Positions 36,495 to 47,914 of a stretch of 64,000 nucleotides of DNA are shown here, in pieces. Every line of letters begins with the position of its first letter. The first letter of the stretch is position 1. The DNA comes from Sabellastarte sp. h YS-2021 (Eukaryota > Annelida > Polychaeta > Sabellida > Sabellidae): NCBI GenBank assembly GCA_964017235.1, contig OZ024935.1:91697207-91761206 (forward strand), written 5' to 3'. A program made the position numbers and the translations under genes. The notes under the pieces were generated by a model. It did not search any database, had not been told where the DNA came from, and saw only the letters and a program-made list of their open reading frames with translations.

Positions 36495-37619
36495 TAAGTA
36501 AGCAGTAAACAAAAAACAAAGCTTTAAAAGTGCTTGGCAGTGGATGGATGGTGCGTTTTTCCCAATTTTACGTTGTTTTGATTCAGTCAAAATGTAGGTG
36601 ATTATGCCTCTAATACATCAGAAATATTTCATTAACATTGGACCCTTTGATGCAGTAAGCAATCCCAGATATAACAGGAAAGTCAAAAAATATGATGTGA
36701 GTGAATAAGAAACTGGTTGATATCTACAATACTCTGGGGCATTTTGCATGGTTAAACATTCAAGCAAGTGTAAGGTTATAACACATAATTAATGTAAATA
36801 ATGGATCAAATTGCTTTGTGATATACATGTGTCAATTTACGCTGTATGAAATTTCACACTATTGTGTAAAATTTTAAGATCATGACATATTCACAAAGCT
36901 AATTTATCCTTTATCACCATTATTGTATTGTTTTGGATATTTATATAATTCTGTGAAAGCATGCTTCTACATTGTTTAGTTTATACACCAAAAATAAAAT
37001 ACATTAAAATTAACCCATCTCATGCTAACCCACCACAATTGAAAAGTAAAAATTTCTAGTATTCTAAAACTTCATTCATACTTACGCCACAATAACATAA
37101 GATGTGTAGATGCAAATACAGTTGGGGTTTTGTCAAAGGACTTGCTAAATGAGACATACACACTCTTTATTTCAGAAGTGCATGGAGTATCTGCACAATC
37201 TACCATGAATGTATGGGTTTCACCTGTTTAACACAAGATCATCATGTTAGACAATGTGATATGATATATGGTGTAAAGTTGGTTTTAAAACCCCAGCAAA
37301 TATACAGTTTTGTAAACAATATTGTTGCATATAAAAGCTGTTTCAGTGATTGTTTTATATCGACTGGGCACCAGTCCATTTCAGCAGGAAAAGAACTGGT
37401 ATCACCTGCAGAGACCTTCACCGAATTCATTCTGGTCTTGAGTTATAAACTTCAGTATTTTTTAAAAATTAATTAACTTCTTTTGATACATTTAATGAAT
37501 TTGATACATAAATAAATTTCAGTATCATCAAATTAGTTTAAAATTAACCTCAAGAAGTGAATATTTAGATTCTGACATACAAGTGCTACATGTGTTTCCG
37601 AATTTGTGGAAGTCCTCAG
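36495..37619. other. Unassigned AT-rich DNA
   Basis: The open frame at 37213-37476 (plus) has several Cys residues but no flanking splice pattern or known motif, so I do not call it. No repeat is recognised. Confidence 0.35.
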
Positions 37620-37628
37620 AAGCCAAGT

Positions 37629-37788
37629 AACAGTAGTAGAGTGGTAACACTCTCGCCTCCCACCTCTGAGACCAGGGTTCGGTTTCCGGCAGTTTACAGT
37701 ACAGCACCTCTGCCCTTCCAACTACCCGTCGTGATATGACTTGTACAGTGTTGAAAGCGATGTAAAACCCCCCAAAAACAATAAACAT
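37629..37788 (+). mobile_element. tRNA-derived SINE, family 1, internally deleted
   Basis: Same family as 1858-2104. It keeps the tRNA-like head (TAGAGTGGTAACACTC, GGTTCGGTTTCC) and the tail (TTGAAAGCGATGTAAAACCC) but lacks about 70 bases of the body. It is flanked by a perfect 9-bp duplication AAGCCAAGT (37620-37628 and 37789-37797). That word is also the start of SINE family 2, so this copy is inserted into another SINE. Confidence 0.85.
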
Positions 37789-37935
37789 AAGCCAAGTGGG
37801 TTAGTAGGTTTTACATCTAATCGAAGGCTGTCACTTCTGTGTGGGTTTGACTTTGACAAGTGTCAATGCCGACGTCCTATCCCAATATCACCTTGGCTGT
37901 TGAATGGGACATAAAATCCTTTTATCAAGTCTTCA
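37789..37935 (+). mobile_element. tRNA-derived SINE, family 2
   Basis: A-box-like GCCAAGTGGGTTAGTAGG, B-box-like 'tgtgtgggtttgactt', body 'caagtgtcaatgccgacgtc' and end 'gaatgggacataaaatcctt'. It matches 3768-3918. Its first nine bases were duplicated by the SINE 1 insertion. Confidence 0.6.
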
Positions 37936-38652
37936 ACAGGCTGCAGTGGAAAGAACATAAGTATAAATAATACATCTCAAGCTACTACAGTTAATCCAGT
38001 TGTTCTTCCTCACAGACCATTTTAAATGAGTTCGGTAGCTTTTAAAGCTATAAGAAAGTAGAGAGCTTCTAACCAATTCTAACTGATCTGAGAATATTTG
38101 AAGTTAAACAAGCATGGCTATAATGGTCTGGCACTGAATGTTGAACACATTGCAGCATAATTACTTCTGACAAAAACTGTACTTTTGTAAGTGTGTTTTA
38201 TCAAATGCAAACAAAGGCAGATGGGATTTAGGCAGTGAGGGTTTTATTGCAGTCTGAAACAACATTGAAAAGTGGCCATATCATGTATGCTAACAACTAT
38301 ATAAACAGTAATAGTAAAATTATAACAGGACATAATTGCAAATGGACAATGGGGTGGTAGTGGCACCCAGGGTGACTTTTGTAAGGGGAAATCAAATGCT
38401 ACCCTTATGTTTACCAAAATACAGAGGTATGTGCTGGAAAGAAAGATTTACTTAAATCAAACTAATAGCAATAGATGGTTTGACATAATACTCCACTGAA
38501 AGACTCTATAAGCATTCTATATTCTATTCAGATTCTGTTAGTTTTTCTTCCAATACACCGGTAATGGAGAAGCAAGGAATCTACATCTATGTGTGTAAAT
38601 AAAGCTAGACACATACACAAATATTTTCACTGGTGCTCTTTTTACCCAACCT

Positions 38653-38750
38653 TGGTAGTTAGTTTTGCCTCATTTGCATGCACTGTTTATGATATAAAGT
38701 GGAGATTCTCCTGCTCACTTTTGTGAAACACCCAGGGACAATATATGCTA
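38653..38750 (+). repeat. Left arm of an inverted repeat (partner 40651-40744)
   Basis: About 95 bases complementary to 40651-40744 with few differences (shared 'actgtttatgatata', 'ggagattctcctg', 'tgtgaaacacccagggacaa'). The arms are 1.9 kb apart and hold a SINE at 38977-39207. It may be one foldback element or two copies of a short dispersed repeat. Confidence 0.75.
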
Positions 38751-38976
38751 ATTGACCAGACCAGGTATTTCCTTCTTGTCTATGCATTGTTATTATTATT
38801 AATATAATTACTTTTGTAACATTAAGTTGATAGTTTGGACAAAAAGGTCATCATTTTTTTAATAAAGTTGCTAATGAAAACACTCTCTTTGACACATTTG
38901 TTTTCCCCGCAAGGTCACAGAGCACAAAACCTAATGAAATCTAACATTGATAGTATTGCCAGTATTATTTGTAAAT

Positions 38977-39207
38977 ATTTATTTATTTGGGGTTTTACAT
39001 CGCTTTCAACACTGTACAGGTCATATCACGACGGGTAGTTGGAAGGGCAGAGGAAACCAGTACATACAGTTCGTTAGGGTTCTGTACTGTAAACTGCCGA
39101 CCAATGGCAAGCAACTACCAGCTTTCCCACTTCAGGCCGTGACGGGGATCGAACCCTGGCCTCAGAGGTGGGAGGCGAGAGTGTTACCACTCGCCACCAT
39201 GGCCCAC
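38977..39207 (-). mobile_element. tRNA-derived SINE, family 1, full length
   Basis: Reads on the minus strand like the copy at 1858-2104. It has a perfect 14-bp target duplication TATTATTTGTAAAT (38963-38976 and 39208-39221), which makes this the best-dated and probably youngest SINE in the window. Confidence 0.9.
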
Positions 39208-39221
39208 TATTATTTGTAAAT

Positions 39222-40650
39222 AAAAAATCAAACAAAAATTTAACTTTTCATTAAGACAGAGAAAGTTAAAACAACACTTAGGCTTTAAATACCATAAAAT
39301 TTACATTCATGGAGAACTGATGCTTTTTAAAAAATTATAATATATGGTGCAGAAAATGTGGGAAAACAAATATATTGCCATAAAAGAGAGTGTAACATGA
39401 TTATGTCTTAATTATATCAATGTTAGGCTAATATATGTCATGGAGTTCACCCAGCCAACATAATTGCAAATGCAGAGAAATAATTTGGATAAAGGTATTT
39501 GAATACTGAAGGGATTATTGTGAAAAAATATGAATTGAAATTACAAAAAGGTATTGGTTTTCACTAAGATTATCCTCTTGTAAAACTAATACCCCTGTTC
39601 CACTGTAGCAAGTTTTCTTCCTGACTGCCCTGATCATGTTGGCTATGGTCATTGTGAAAATCGAATACATTAAGGATGTTTCTGTAAGCATTTATTTCCC
39701 AAGTTGTTGTAACTGATGTTATGGGTGTTTGGGATGGGAACTGGACAAAACGCCCCCCTAAAATCTTGACCATGTAAACTTGGCCCCCAGTTGAAAACAA
39801 TCAATAAATGTAATAAAAGAGTACCTTTTTGTGCTTAATATCCTTCATATCATTTTTGATGATTGTCAATGTTTTAATCAATGCCATTTATGGTCTGTCA
39901 TTTGCTCACTTGTTCAGTTAGAGTTATGAAAAGTGCAATTGGTTTGATGGAGAATAAGTGCTATAAAAGTTTTATTGAATCATATATAACATAAAACCCA
40001 TACCTTCTGTTCACCAACATGAAACTTATATGATCTTTTCCCTTTGTTTAACTTAATCTCTTTGAAAGCACAGTAATTTTCTGGGGCCAATTTGACAAAG
40101 TTATTTTATCGTGTTGGCCAATTTAACCAGGTTTTTTTTATGAGGGCCTATTGGATTAAAGTTTTTATCTTGGGATCAATCTGGTGGGTGCCAATTTGGT
40201 AAAAACGCCAATTTGTGTATGATTCATTAGGACCAATCTGTTCTGTGATAGAGTGTATGTTGTCCACATTTCCCACGATGCAAAAAATCTTTCACAAGAG
40301 TGACTGCAACTCAGTGTTATCAGAGTTATTTTTATCAATTATGGTAGTCATAGAGCAGGTCATAAGTTCAATATTTGGCTGGTGAAGCCAATCTTTTTAT
40401 TTGAGGAAAATTAAATAGATTATTTCAGTTTTACCAGTTCTCTCCTTAATTTTAACATTGGTTGTATCTTAAGGTCAATCACAAAAGTTGAACAGGGGTA
40501 TTCCTAATGTTTATTAGAGACTGCCTTGATTAATCTATTCATGGTTTACCATTTGTTATATTTCGCTTTTTGTTTTATATAATTTACTTCAAAATTCTAT
40601 TGGTTTATATGGTGCATTGAATTAGTTTAATGTCAGCTGATACCAAATCA
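39222..40650. other. Unassigned DNA inside the inverted-repeat pair
   Basis: AT-rich. Between 40080 and 40240 short words of the type 'gccaatttg(g/a)' recur five or six times, a weak degenerate repeat. The minus-strand frame at 39570-39800 has no recognised motif. Confidence 0.35.
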
Positions 40651-40744
40651 ACATAAATTGTCCCTGGGTGTTTCACAAAATTGACCAGGAGAATCTCCAC
40701 TTATATCATAAACAGTGTATGCAAATGAGAAAAACTAACTACCT
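40651..40744 (-). repeat. Right arm of an inverted repeat (partner 38653-38750)
   Basis: Complement of the left arm. Beyond the arms the two flanks do not resemble each other clearly, and no target duplication was found. Confidence 0.75.
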
Positions 40745-42321
40745 AGGTAGTGGAAACCTCCACAACTGAGAAATGTCTATTTAGCCATATTATGTCATCG
40801 TTAATATTAGTATTTCTATAGACTAAAGGGATTCCGTTCGGAAATATTTTACAGATGTCTTCTGAAGAATAATACTTTATTAATTTATTTTGTAAAAGTT
40901 ACATTGAATATAATGAAGAATCAATTAACACAGAATAAATGAATATTGAGAGCAATATATTAGGAATTTAACCCTAAAAATTGAAATGATATCTTTCAGA
41001 TACGAATCCCACACAAAATGCTAATCAGAGTTTCGCCTAGTGGAAACTGCAATTACAGCCCTTAAATAATGCAGTTCTTCAACAAAACATATTAAGCTTA
41101 TGTATGCAGTGGTCAAACAAAACTATTTCAAAATTCTATTTATAAATTAAAAATGCCCATATCCCACAGCTTTTGGACATAGCATCAGACACTATTAGGC
41201 ACAGAACTAACAATGTGAGTTGAGTTAAGGTGCAGGAGAGATAACTCAAGAGAGAGAAAATGTATGTAGAGACAAAGTATTAAACCATGACAATTTGATA
41301 GCAAGATTACATTATTACTTAGTGAAGTAAAAGTTCTGAAGCTGTCAAATTTATTAACTCAAGAATAGCTGTCAACAGTTATGTGAAAGTACAATTCATA
41401 ACAATTGCAGCAAGCCATATATCTTTGTGATAGGAGAAATGTGTCTCAAGTACGCCAGAAGAAAACATTCTGTCAGAGCCAAGTTCAAATATCACAACAC
41501 GTTCACACTATGCCATTGCACACCTACAACTTCTAACTAATACCCCACAGTTTCAGAGACAAAGCTAGGACAAAACGTCCCGATCAACAGACCAGGCACA
41601 CACCCACCCCTCCAGTTGCCATATTTGAAAACAATATCTGCACAACCTTTAAAGTCTGGGGTAAAAATAAAACTTTATTCCCTGTAACAAAGTGTTTTTA
41701 AAGTGTAGTGCTATAATTGATAAAGAATGGTATTGTAACCAAAGAAGGTGTAGTATAGTCAACTTATGATAGTTTTAGCTTATGGCGTATAAATCTTCTT
41801 CGTATATTTTATTCAGTTCTCATTTACTTTGGCTTAATAAGTGTTAAGAAACTAAGAAATGAAATGCTGTTCTGAAATTTTCTATCAAAGATAAATTAAA
41901 CAAACCGCTATCTGCACAGTTAAATCTGGGAAACTGCGCACACACCAATCCCTCCCTCTGACGTTACAGATAAGACAAGTATGGTACTTAGTGAATCTGC
42001 CACGTGTGTAAAAATTGAAATTTCTGGTAAACTGCTTAATGTAAAAATTTTTTTTTGTGCTCCTAGGTTTATATAAAACACAATAGTTAAAAGTTAATTT
42101 TGGTGCAACTGGTTCTTTAATTTTATTGCATAAGTTCTTTATCAACTTAAAAGACCATTTGAGACCCTTTCACAAGAAAAAGTGTTGAAATCATTGCAAA
42201 TTTTGTCAGTGCTGACAATCATTGATGCTAACTATTCTGTATTACAGAAATGTATATGTGTATATATAGGTTTAATATTTGTTTCCCTGGGTGGTTTTGG
42301 TATTTTAATCAAATGGTTAGT
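40745..42321. other. Unassigned AT-rich DNA
   Basis: 3' exons of secreted-protein copy B would be expected to the left of Ngaro-like element 2, somewhere here or further left. I could not identify any; the minus-strand frame 41885-42145 is the longest candidate but shows no supported exon border or motif. Confidence 0.35.
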
Positions 42322-42512
42322 GTGTTAAGCACGGCTTGTGAGGGGTCTTCTTCTGCAGTTGGAGGGGACCTTAAACTAGTCTCCTATTTACTTTGCACCC
42401 TGCCATGGTTATGGGATCTGACTAATAGAATTTTTGGCTACACACCACTGACCACAATTGAACTGACCTTCTGCCATGTTTGTTCTGAGAGTCAATGGGA
42501 AAACAGGTTTTG
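42322..42512 (+). repeat. Ngaro A1 repeat
   Basis: Left-end copy of the A repeat. It shares 'ttggaggggaccttaaacta', 'gtctcctatttacttt' and 'accactgaccacaat' with A2. Confidence 0.85.
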
Positions 42513-43945
42513 TTGTTAAAAGTAACCAAAGTGTTAGGTTTAGTTATACTTTTAGTGGTATAGGTACGGTCACAATAACCTGAACGCAGAAAACTCCTTC
42601 AAATAAGAGGAAAAAGGTGACTGCCTCTGTGCGGGCCAGGATGTTGACCAGAAGGTTAACAGGCAATCTACTAAGCCATTGAATGAATTTTATCTTCAAC
42701 AGTCAACACCGACTAATGGCAGTACGGTTCCACAATCAAATCCGGATGCCTCCTCATCTAATCATGATTCCTCTGCCATAATACTGTCCGTGTTAAATGA
42801 ATTGATGGAGACAAACCAAGCTCTCATAGCTAGAGTAGAATCAATGTACAGGAGCAAAATTCTGACAAAGGTCACACTCATAAGATCCTCTGATCAAGCA
42901 CTCCCAACCAGAAGCCTACAGACTTTGTTACTGGTGATGTCTTAACAGGTGCCAGAGCTTTTGAAGGTCAACCTGTATACCAGCTACTCTGGGGGGTCAG
43001 GACACAGGCAGATTCTCAATATCTAGGGCTATCATGGGAGTAGGCGACAACTCAGTGCCACAACCCATAGTGGCGAATGATATACAATCAGATGGAGTTG
43101 TACCAACACTGGAAGCACTCTGGAGGGTACCATCCATCGCCAACCCAGCTGCTAGAGTCCTATGAGGAGCAGACACGAGCTTCACTACAAGGTAGGCAGG
43201 CCCGAAAGTCTGGTTGATACAATATTACTGACATTGTGCACACTGCTCCAGAATATAGATGGCCTAATAAAGGGTACCATGCTCCTGCAGGCAAAAAGAA
43301 AGTTCAATATGACGACCTGACACTACCCCAATGGACAGTAGGACTACTTTTGAATATCTTTTTATGAGAGACCTGACCACAGTTAAACATGTCCTCCTCC
43401 AGGTAATCCTGGCCATGAAGGACGCCATATCATTACCCTGGCCAGCTGTCAGAGGAGGCTGGGCCACGTCTATGCATGACCTGGAGGAAGGGTACTTGGG
43501 ACTGCAGGACACCACTCAATGGTCCTTCAATCACCTTAGTGCATCACAGATATCAATGGCTTCCTCACAGAACCCTCAGACAACACAACCCAGGAAATGT
43601 GCAAATTTTATAATGAAGGCACATGATCCCACGATGCCAGTCATGGAAATTGCAAGCATGCTTGTACATATTGTGAGAAACAGGGTAAAAGTGGGAATCA
43701 TCCAGAGAGCAAGTGTTTTACAAAATTGAAAGCCAAAGAAAGGGTGCCACATAGTTAGGACAGACAGTCACCTGAACAGCCACCACATTCTAGATACGGT
43801 CACAAGGGGACAAGAACTGGGGAAAGTGGGGTAGCTACTGAGACAGGACAGTGCAATGTTAGCAATGTAAATGACTCTAAATGTTCACATCAGGTATGTG
43901 GGAATAGTAAATTTCTTGATAGAGCTCGTGCTTCTACAGATCACT

Positions 43946-44240
43946 TTTTTTTGTCTCTGGACTTTGATGAAATTTACCTGTCCATTCTGAACCTCCCTCT
44001 CTTGTGCTCCAGTAGCTAAAATGACACACAAGTCCATTTGGTTTTTGTCCATACATATGTCCTTTTGATTCTGGATTTTGATGACATGGACAACACTCCA
44101 ATAGCTAAAAGGACACATGTCCTTTCGGCTTTTGAACATACATTTGTCCTTTTGTCTCTGTACTTTGGTGACATTGATAACCCGACTGTGCATTCTGAAT
44201 TTCTCTCTGTTGCACCTAAATTCTAGTGCACTACTTGTGT
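43946..44240 (+). repeat. Three-unit tandem repeat, 88-112 bp
   Basis: Units start near 43946, 44058 and 44146. Each has 'ttttg(t/a)(c/t)tctg(g/t)a(c/t)tttg(a/g)tgaca' and, in the first two, 'ccaatagctaaaaggacaca'. Located between the gag-like and RT parts of Ngaro-like element 2. Confidence 0.7.
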
Positions 44241-46263
44241 CTCTGATGGCCTCTGATGGTGACCAAAACACCTTTTGGCCTTGTTGATAATGAAAGACAC
44301 TTATTGAACAATTTTCAAAGTATTCATTGTGATGCAATGTATTCTTATCATGGAAAATACTATGACATGAGGTAGTAGACATTTGGTATTTATCTCCGAT
44401 GCTGGAAAATTTCAAAAATTTTGTTTTGGGGATACAAACAGGGATACTATCATGATAAATATCAGGGAATGCACTGGTGTGGGGGTAGGATACTTAGATA
44501 TAGTTTATACTGCTATTATCCCTGTATTATTTGACATTTCTTTCAATAATGGTGTTAACCCTAGGCTGGCATATGAAAACGATATCAAAGACATATGGTA
44601 TCAGAAATTATACAGTCATTCTTATACCACACATTAGAACAGGTAATTGATAACTTAATCTTGCAGCAGGAGTAAATTCAGGGGCTGAGACTGCCTGCAG
44701 TAATCCTATGAAAGAGACTGTTTCTTTTTCCATTCAGAGTCGTACTCCTGCTGTACCTGTGCCGGTTCTTTTGTACATTAACATCGACAATGATGCTACC
44801 ATACACAATTTTAACAAGCCTTGTAAGACTAGGGGTTTTCTTAACCATGAGCTAGCAGAATTTGCATTTATTGGACCTGATTGGGAGATCCAGAAACCCA
44901 ATGATATGAAAACTTATATAAGGATGGAGAAAGCCATCAGAAATAGTTAACTTATCTTTTCCTGCTGGGGCATCATTAAATGACGCAGTCACTTGGGACT
45001 TATTTGATGGTTGATCTTTTACACTAAGGTTTCCCACAGTGGGTGATATTGTGGATAGTGTCAGAAGAGTGCAAGGCACTATCATGCTAGCACAAATTGA
45101 TGTAGCTAGGGCTTTTTGCAATCTGCGGGTGGATCCAGTCAACGCCTTCAAATTTGGAATAAAATGGAATAGCAAATACTATCTGGATGTTGTGCTGGCG
45201 TTCGGCTGGATGCATGGCAGTGCATCGTCCCAGATGACATCTGACATGATCCTATACATGATGAGGCAACACATTTGTGAAATCTTTGCCTATATAGATG
45301 ATTTCATCATTGTTTCAGACGCAAATGATGCAAATCATCATTATCAGGCTTTATTTCACCTATTCTCAGACCTAGGGCTTCCCATAAACCAAGAAAAGTT
45401 ATCTCCCCCCTACAAGGGTTCAAACTTGTTTGGGTATCATTATTAATCTGGATAACAACTTACTTTACATAGAAAAATGCAAAATGGAAGAAATTTATGC
45501 TGAATGCCTCTCAGTCAAGTCGAAGAACTTATTGACTAGACATCAGTTTGAGTCATGTTTGGTTAAGCTCATTTACTTGCATAAATGCATTAAGCCAGCT
45601 GGAATCTTTGTTAGTAGAATTTTATTTGTGTTCAGGAACAGTTCTCAGGCAAAGAAAATCAAGCTTATACAAGAATTTTTCATGGATGTACAAGGTCTCT
45701 TGACTTCAGCATGGGACAGATTGTTCAAGGCTTACAGACCTTCAACTGATCAACTGATCATGGAACTCATTTTGCAACATACTTGTCAGTTTTATTGTTT
45801 TATTCACTTCCTATTGACCTGTCACCAAAAAAATCACATATCTGCTAAAGTAATCAGGAATTACTTCTCATCCATTTCATCTCTTTCACAATTTTATGAC
45901 CTTTGGACACATGGCTTATCTTACACTGCGGTGCTTAGGTTTCTGAGGGGCTTGTCCATCAAATTAACATTTACACCTACCCCAAGGGGCGTATTTGACA
46001 TAAGAATGAAGTATGACATTTCTAAAGCTTGTGATTCTCTGCATGATTCTATATTGTAAGGGCCATTTTTCTAGTCGCATTCCCAGACTTTTGAATACAA
46101 CCGCACATTCTGCAAAGATGTTTTGACCTTTGCTTTTGACAATGACACCCCCCCTTACAAAACATCATGGCACACAGCTTATGGCACAGCTCTGCTGTAT
46201 GGACCTACCTCCAGAACCTTCAACTTTTTCTTCCCTCATTCAAACCTTTTTCTAGTTTGGTTT

Positions 46264-46447
46264 TGGTGGTTTTAAAAATTTCTCATCTTTACATTCATAA
46301 TTTTTAAATACCTTATTTTAGGTTTGTCTCTATGTGTTCATATTAACCTGTAAATAAAATACCTCAAAACAATCCTCACTTTACCCCTTTTACCAGTTCT
46401 GTGACCTTTGACCTAGCATTTGACCATTAGGGCCTAGCTCTAACTGT
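46264..46447 (+). repeat. Ngaro B1 repeat
   Basis: Starts 'tggtggttttaaaa' and ends 'ggcctagctctaactgt'. Near-identical to B2. Confidence 0.88.
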
Positions 46448-46644
46448 GTTAAGTTAGCTCCAATGGCTTGTGAGGTGCCTCCTACTGCAGTTGGAGGGGA
46501 CCTTAAACTAGTCTCCTATTTACTTTCCACCCGTCCATGGTTGTGGGATCTTAGCAATAGAATTTGTGGCTACATACCACTGACCACAATCGAACTAGCC
46601 TTCTGCCATATTTCTTCAGAAAGCCAATGGGAAAAAAATTTTGC
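46448..46644 (+). repeat. Ngaro A2 repeat
   Basis: Directly abuts B1 at 'aactgt|gttaag', as the Ngaro end structure requires. Confidence 0.85.
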
Positions 46645-46759
46645 CCACCACCCCTGCCCTGGTAAACTAGGAATGAAGCCCAAAGGGGCTCCTTCTTTAG
46701 TAGGGTTATCCTTGCTTCTATGACTAGCCAATGCTTGGCCATGACAATTTTTTCAGTAG

Positions 46760-47170
46760 TCCTGACCCCTTGGGCTTGTCAACCAAGGGAGTTCTCCAAG
46801 GGACTTCAGGAGTATGCGGCTTTATGCAGGACCAGGCTCATCCTGGTTCCCCGTCTCAAATTGGACCTTTTTTCAACCAACTTGACCTTTCGCCCTCTAA
46901 TTTTGATCAGCTTAGAGGGATAATTTAGGATCCTGTGTCTGTTGGTGTTCTCTTAAGCTGGTCACTGAAGGTTTTTTGATGATAAATCCAGCTTTCTCAG
47001 TTACTCTCTTAGGCCCGGACCCCTTATGCTTCTCCTAACATAAGGGAGTTCTCCCCTCTTCGGATTGATATAGGCCTTTGTAGCTCGGAACAGACTGGGC
47101 CAGGCTGACCCTGGTTCTCCCTCTCAAATTTGACACTTTCGAACAGAATTTGACTTTTTTGTTGTTAGGA
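46760..47170 (+). repeat. Degenerate tandem pair, about 250 bp, in the A2-B2 spacer
   Basis: Two units share 'accccttgggcttgtc / accccttatgcttctc', 'aagggagttctcc', 'ccaggctcatcctggttc' and 'ctctcaaattggac'. Part of the 3' end of Ngaro-like element 2. Confidence 0.6.
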
Positions 47171-47283
47171 CTGACTGTACTGAACTTTTTCAATAAATGT
47201 ATACATGCTCACTGTAGTTATTGTGTTGATCGGTAATTTATGTCAATCATCTATGGTGTATTTGTGTGTGATATATTATGTGA

Positions 47284-47467
47284 TGGTGGTTTTAAAATTT
47301 TCTCATCTTTACATTGATAATTTTTAAATACCTTATTTTAGTTTTGTCTCTATGTGTTGATATTCATTTGTAAATAAAATACCTCAAAACAATCCTCACT
47401 TTACCCCTTTTACCACTTCTGTGACCTTTGACTTAGCATTTAACCTTCAGGGCCTAGCTCCAACTGT
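47284..47467 (+). repeat. Ngaro B2 repeat
   Basis: Right end of element 2. It stops at 'ctccaactgt' (47467), and beyond it the sequence soon joins copy B of the duplicated segment. Confidence 0.88.
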
Positions 47468-47766
47468 CTACAAACAATACCGGTTACTGGTATGCGATAT
47501 ATCAGTTCAGTCATAGAACAAGTGCTGTTTCCAAGCTCTACCAATTTTAGGCAAAGACTATGAAACAAAAATTGTGTTGTTCCCTTTAAAGTAACTTACA
47601 AGCTGTTAATAGCCAAAATACACAATGTGTCAAGTATATTTATAAGTTGTGCTTGAGGTAATGCATGATTATCTCAAGTGAAATCTGTTCTCACATTTTA
47701 AAGTTTTAAATATGGATTTTATCTTTACCTTGTGCAAAGCTATGATGCTAAGCAGTATAATACTTA

Positions 47767-47914
47767 CACCTCTTCACAGTTTTAGCTTTCAGTGCATTTA
47801 AGTCATTCCTGTTTTCTTTAATGGTTGAGTCAAATTTCATTAACTTCATTTTGTTCTGTTCAACCCTTGACGTTATAATATTTTTGTCTGTGTCATACTC
47901 CTCTCTTTCAATAT
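47767..47914 (-). CDS. Copy B exon 3: helical segment
   Basis: Acceptor 'catccatttcag', donor GTAAGT. Open in the joined frame: IEREEYDTDKNI, VEQNKMKLMKFDS and KENRNDLNALKAK. Heptad-like spacing of Leu, Ile and Met suggests a coiled coil. Confidence 0.62.

Larger units (their letters stand above)
42322..47467 (+). mobile_element. Ngaro-like YR retroelement 2 with split direct repeats
   Basis: Full A1 - coding - B1 - A2 - B2 order: A1 42322-42512, B1 46264-46447, A2 46448-46644, B2 47284-47467. B1 and B2 have the same length (184) and are about 90-93 percent alike by eye. Parts: gag-like 42679-43735 with a Cys-rich finger near 43600-43720, RT about 44840-45450 (AQIDVARAFCNLRVDP, IFAYIDDFIIV), RNase H-like about 45450-45750, tyrosine recombinase about 45830-46150. 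The element is structurally complete but broken in several places. The differences between its repeats suggest moderate age. Split direct repeats of this form are diagnostic of Ngaro-type elements. Confidence 0.88.

Noticed and set aside
37213-37476. Cys-containing 87-codon frame as a secreted protein
   Set aside because: No convincing signal peptide or exon borders.
41885-42145. 3' exon of secreted-protein copy B
   Set aside because: On the right strand and side, but there is no convincing exon border and no copy A counterpart to support it.
46264-47467. The 184-bp repeats as LTRs
   Set aside because: They flank only 0.84 kb without coding, and together with the A1/A2 pair they fit Ngaro split direct repeats.
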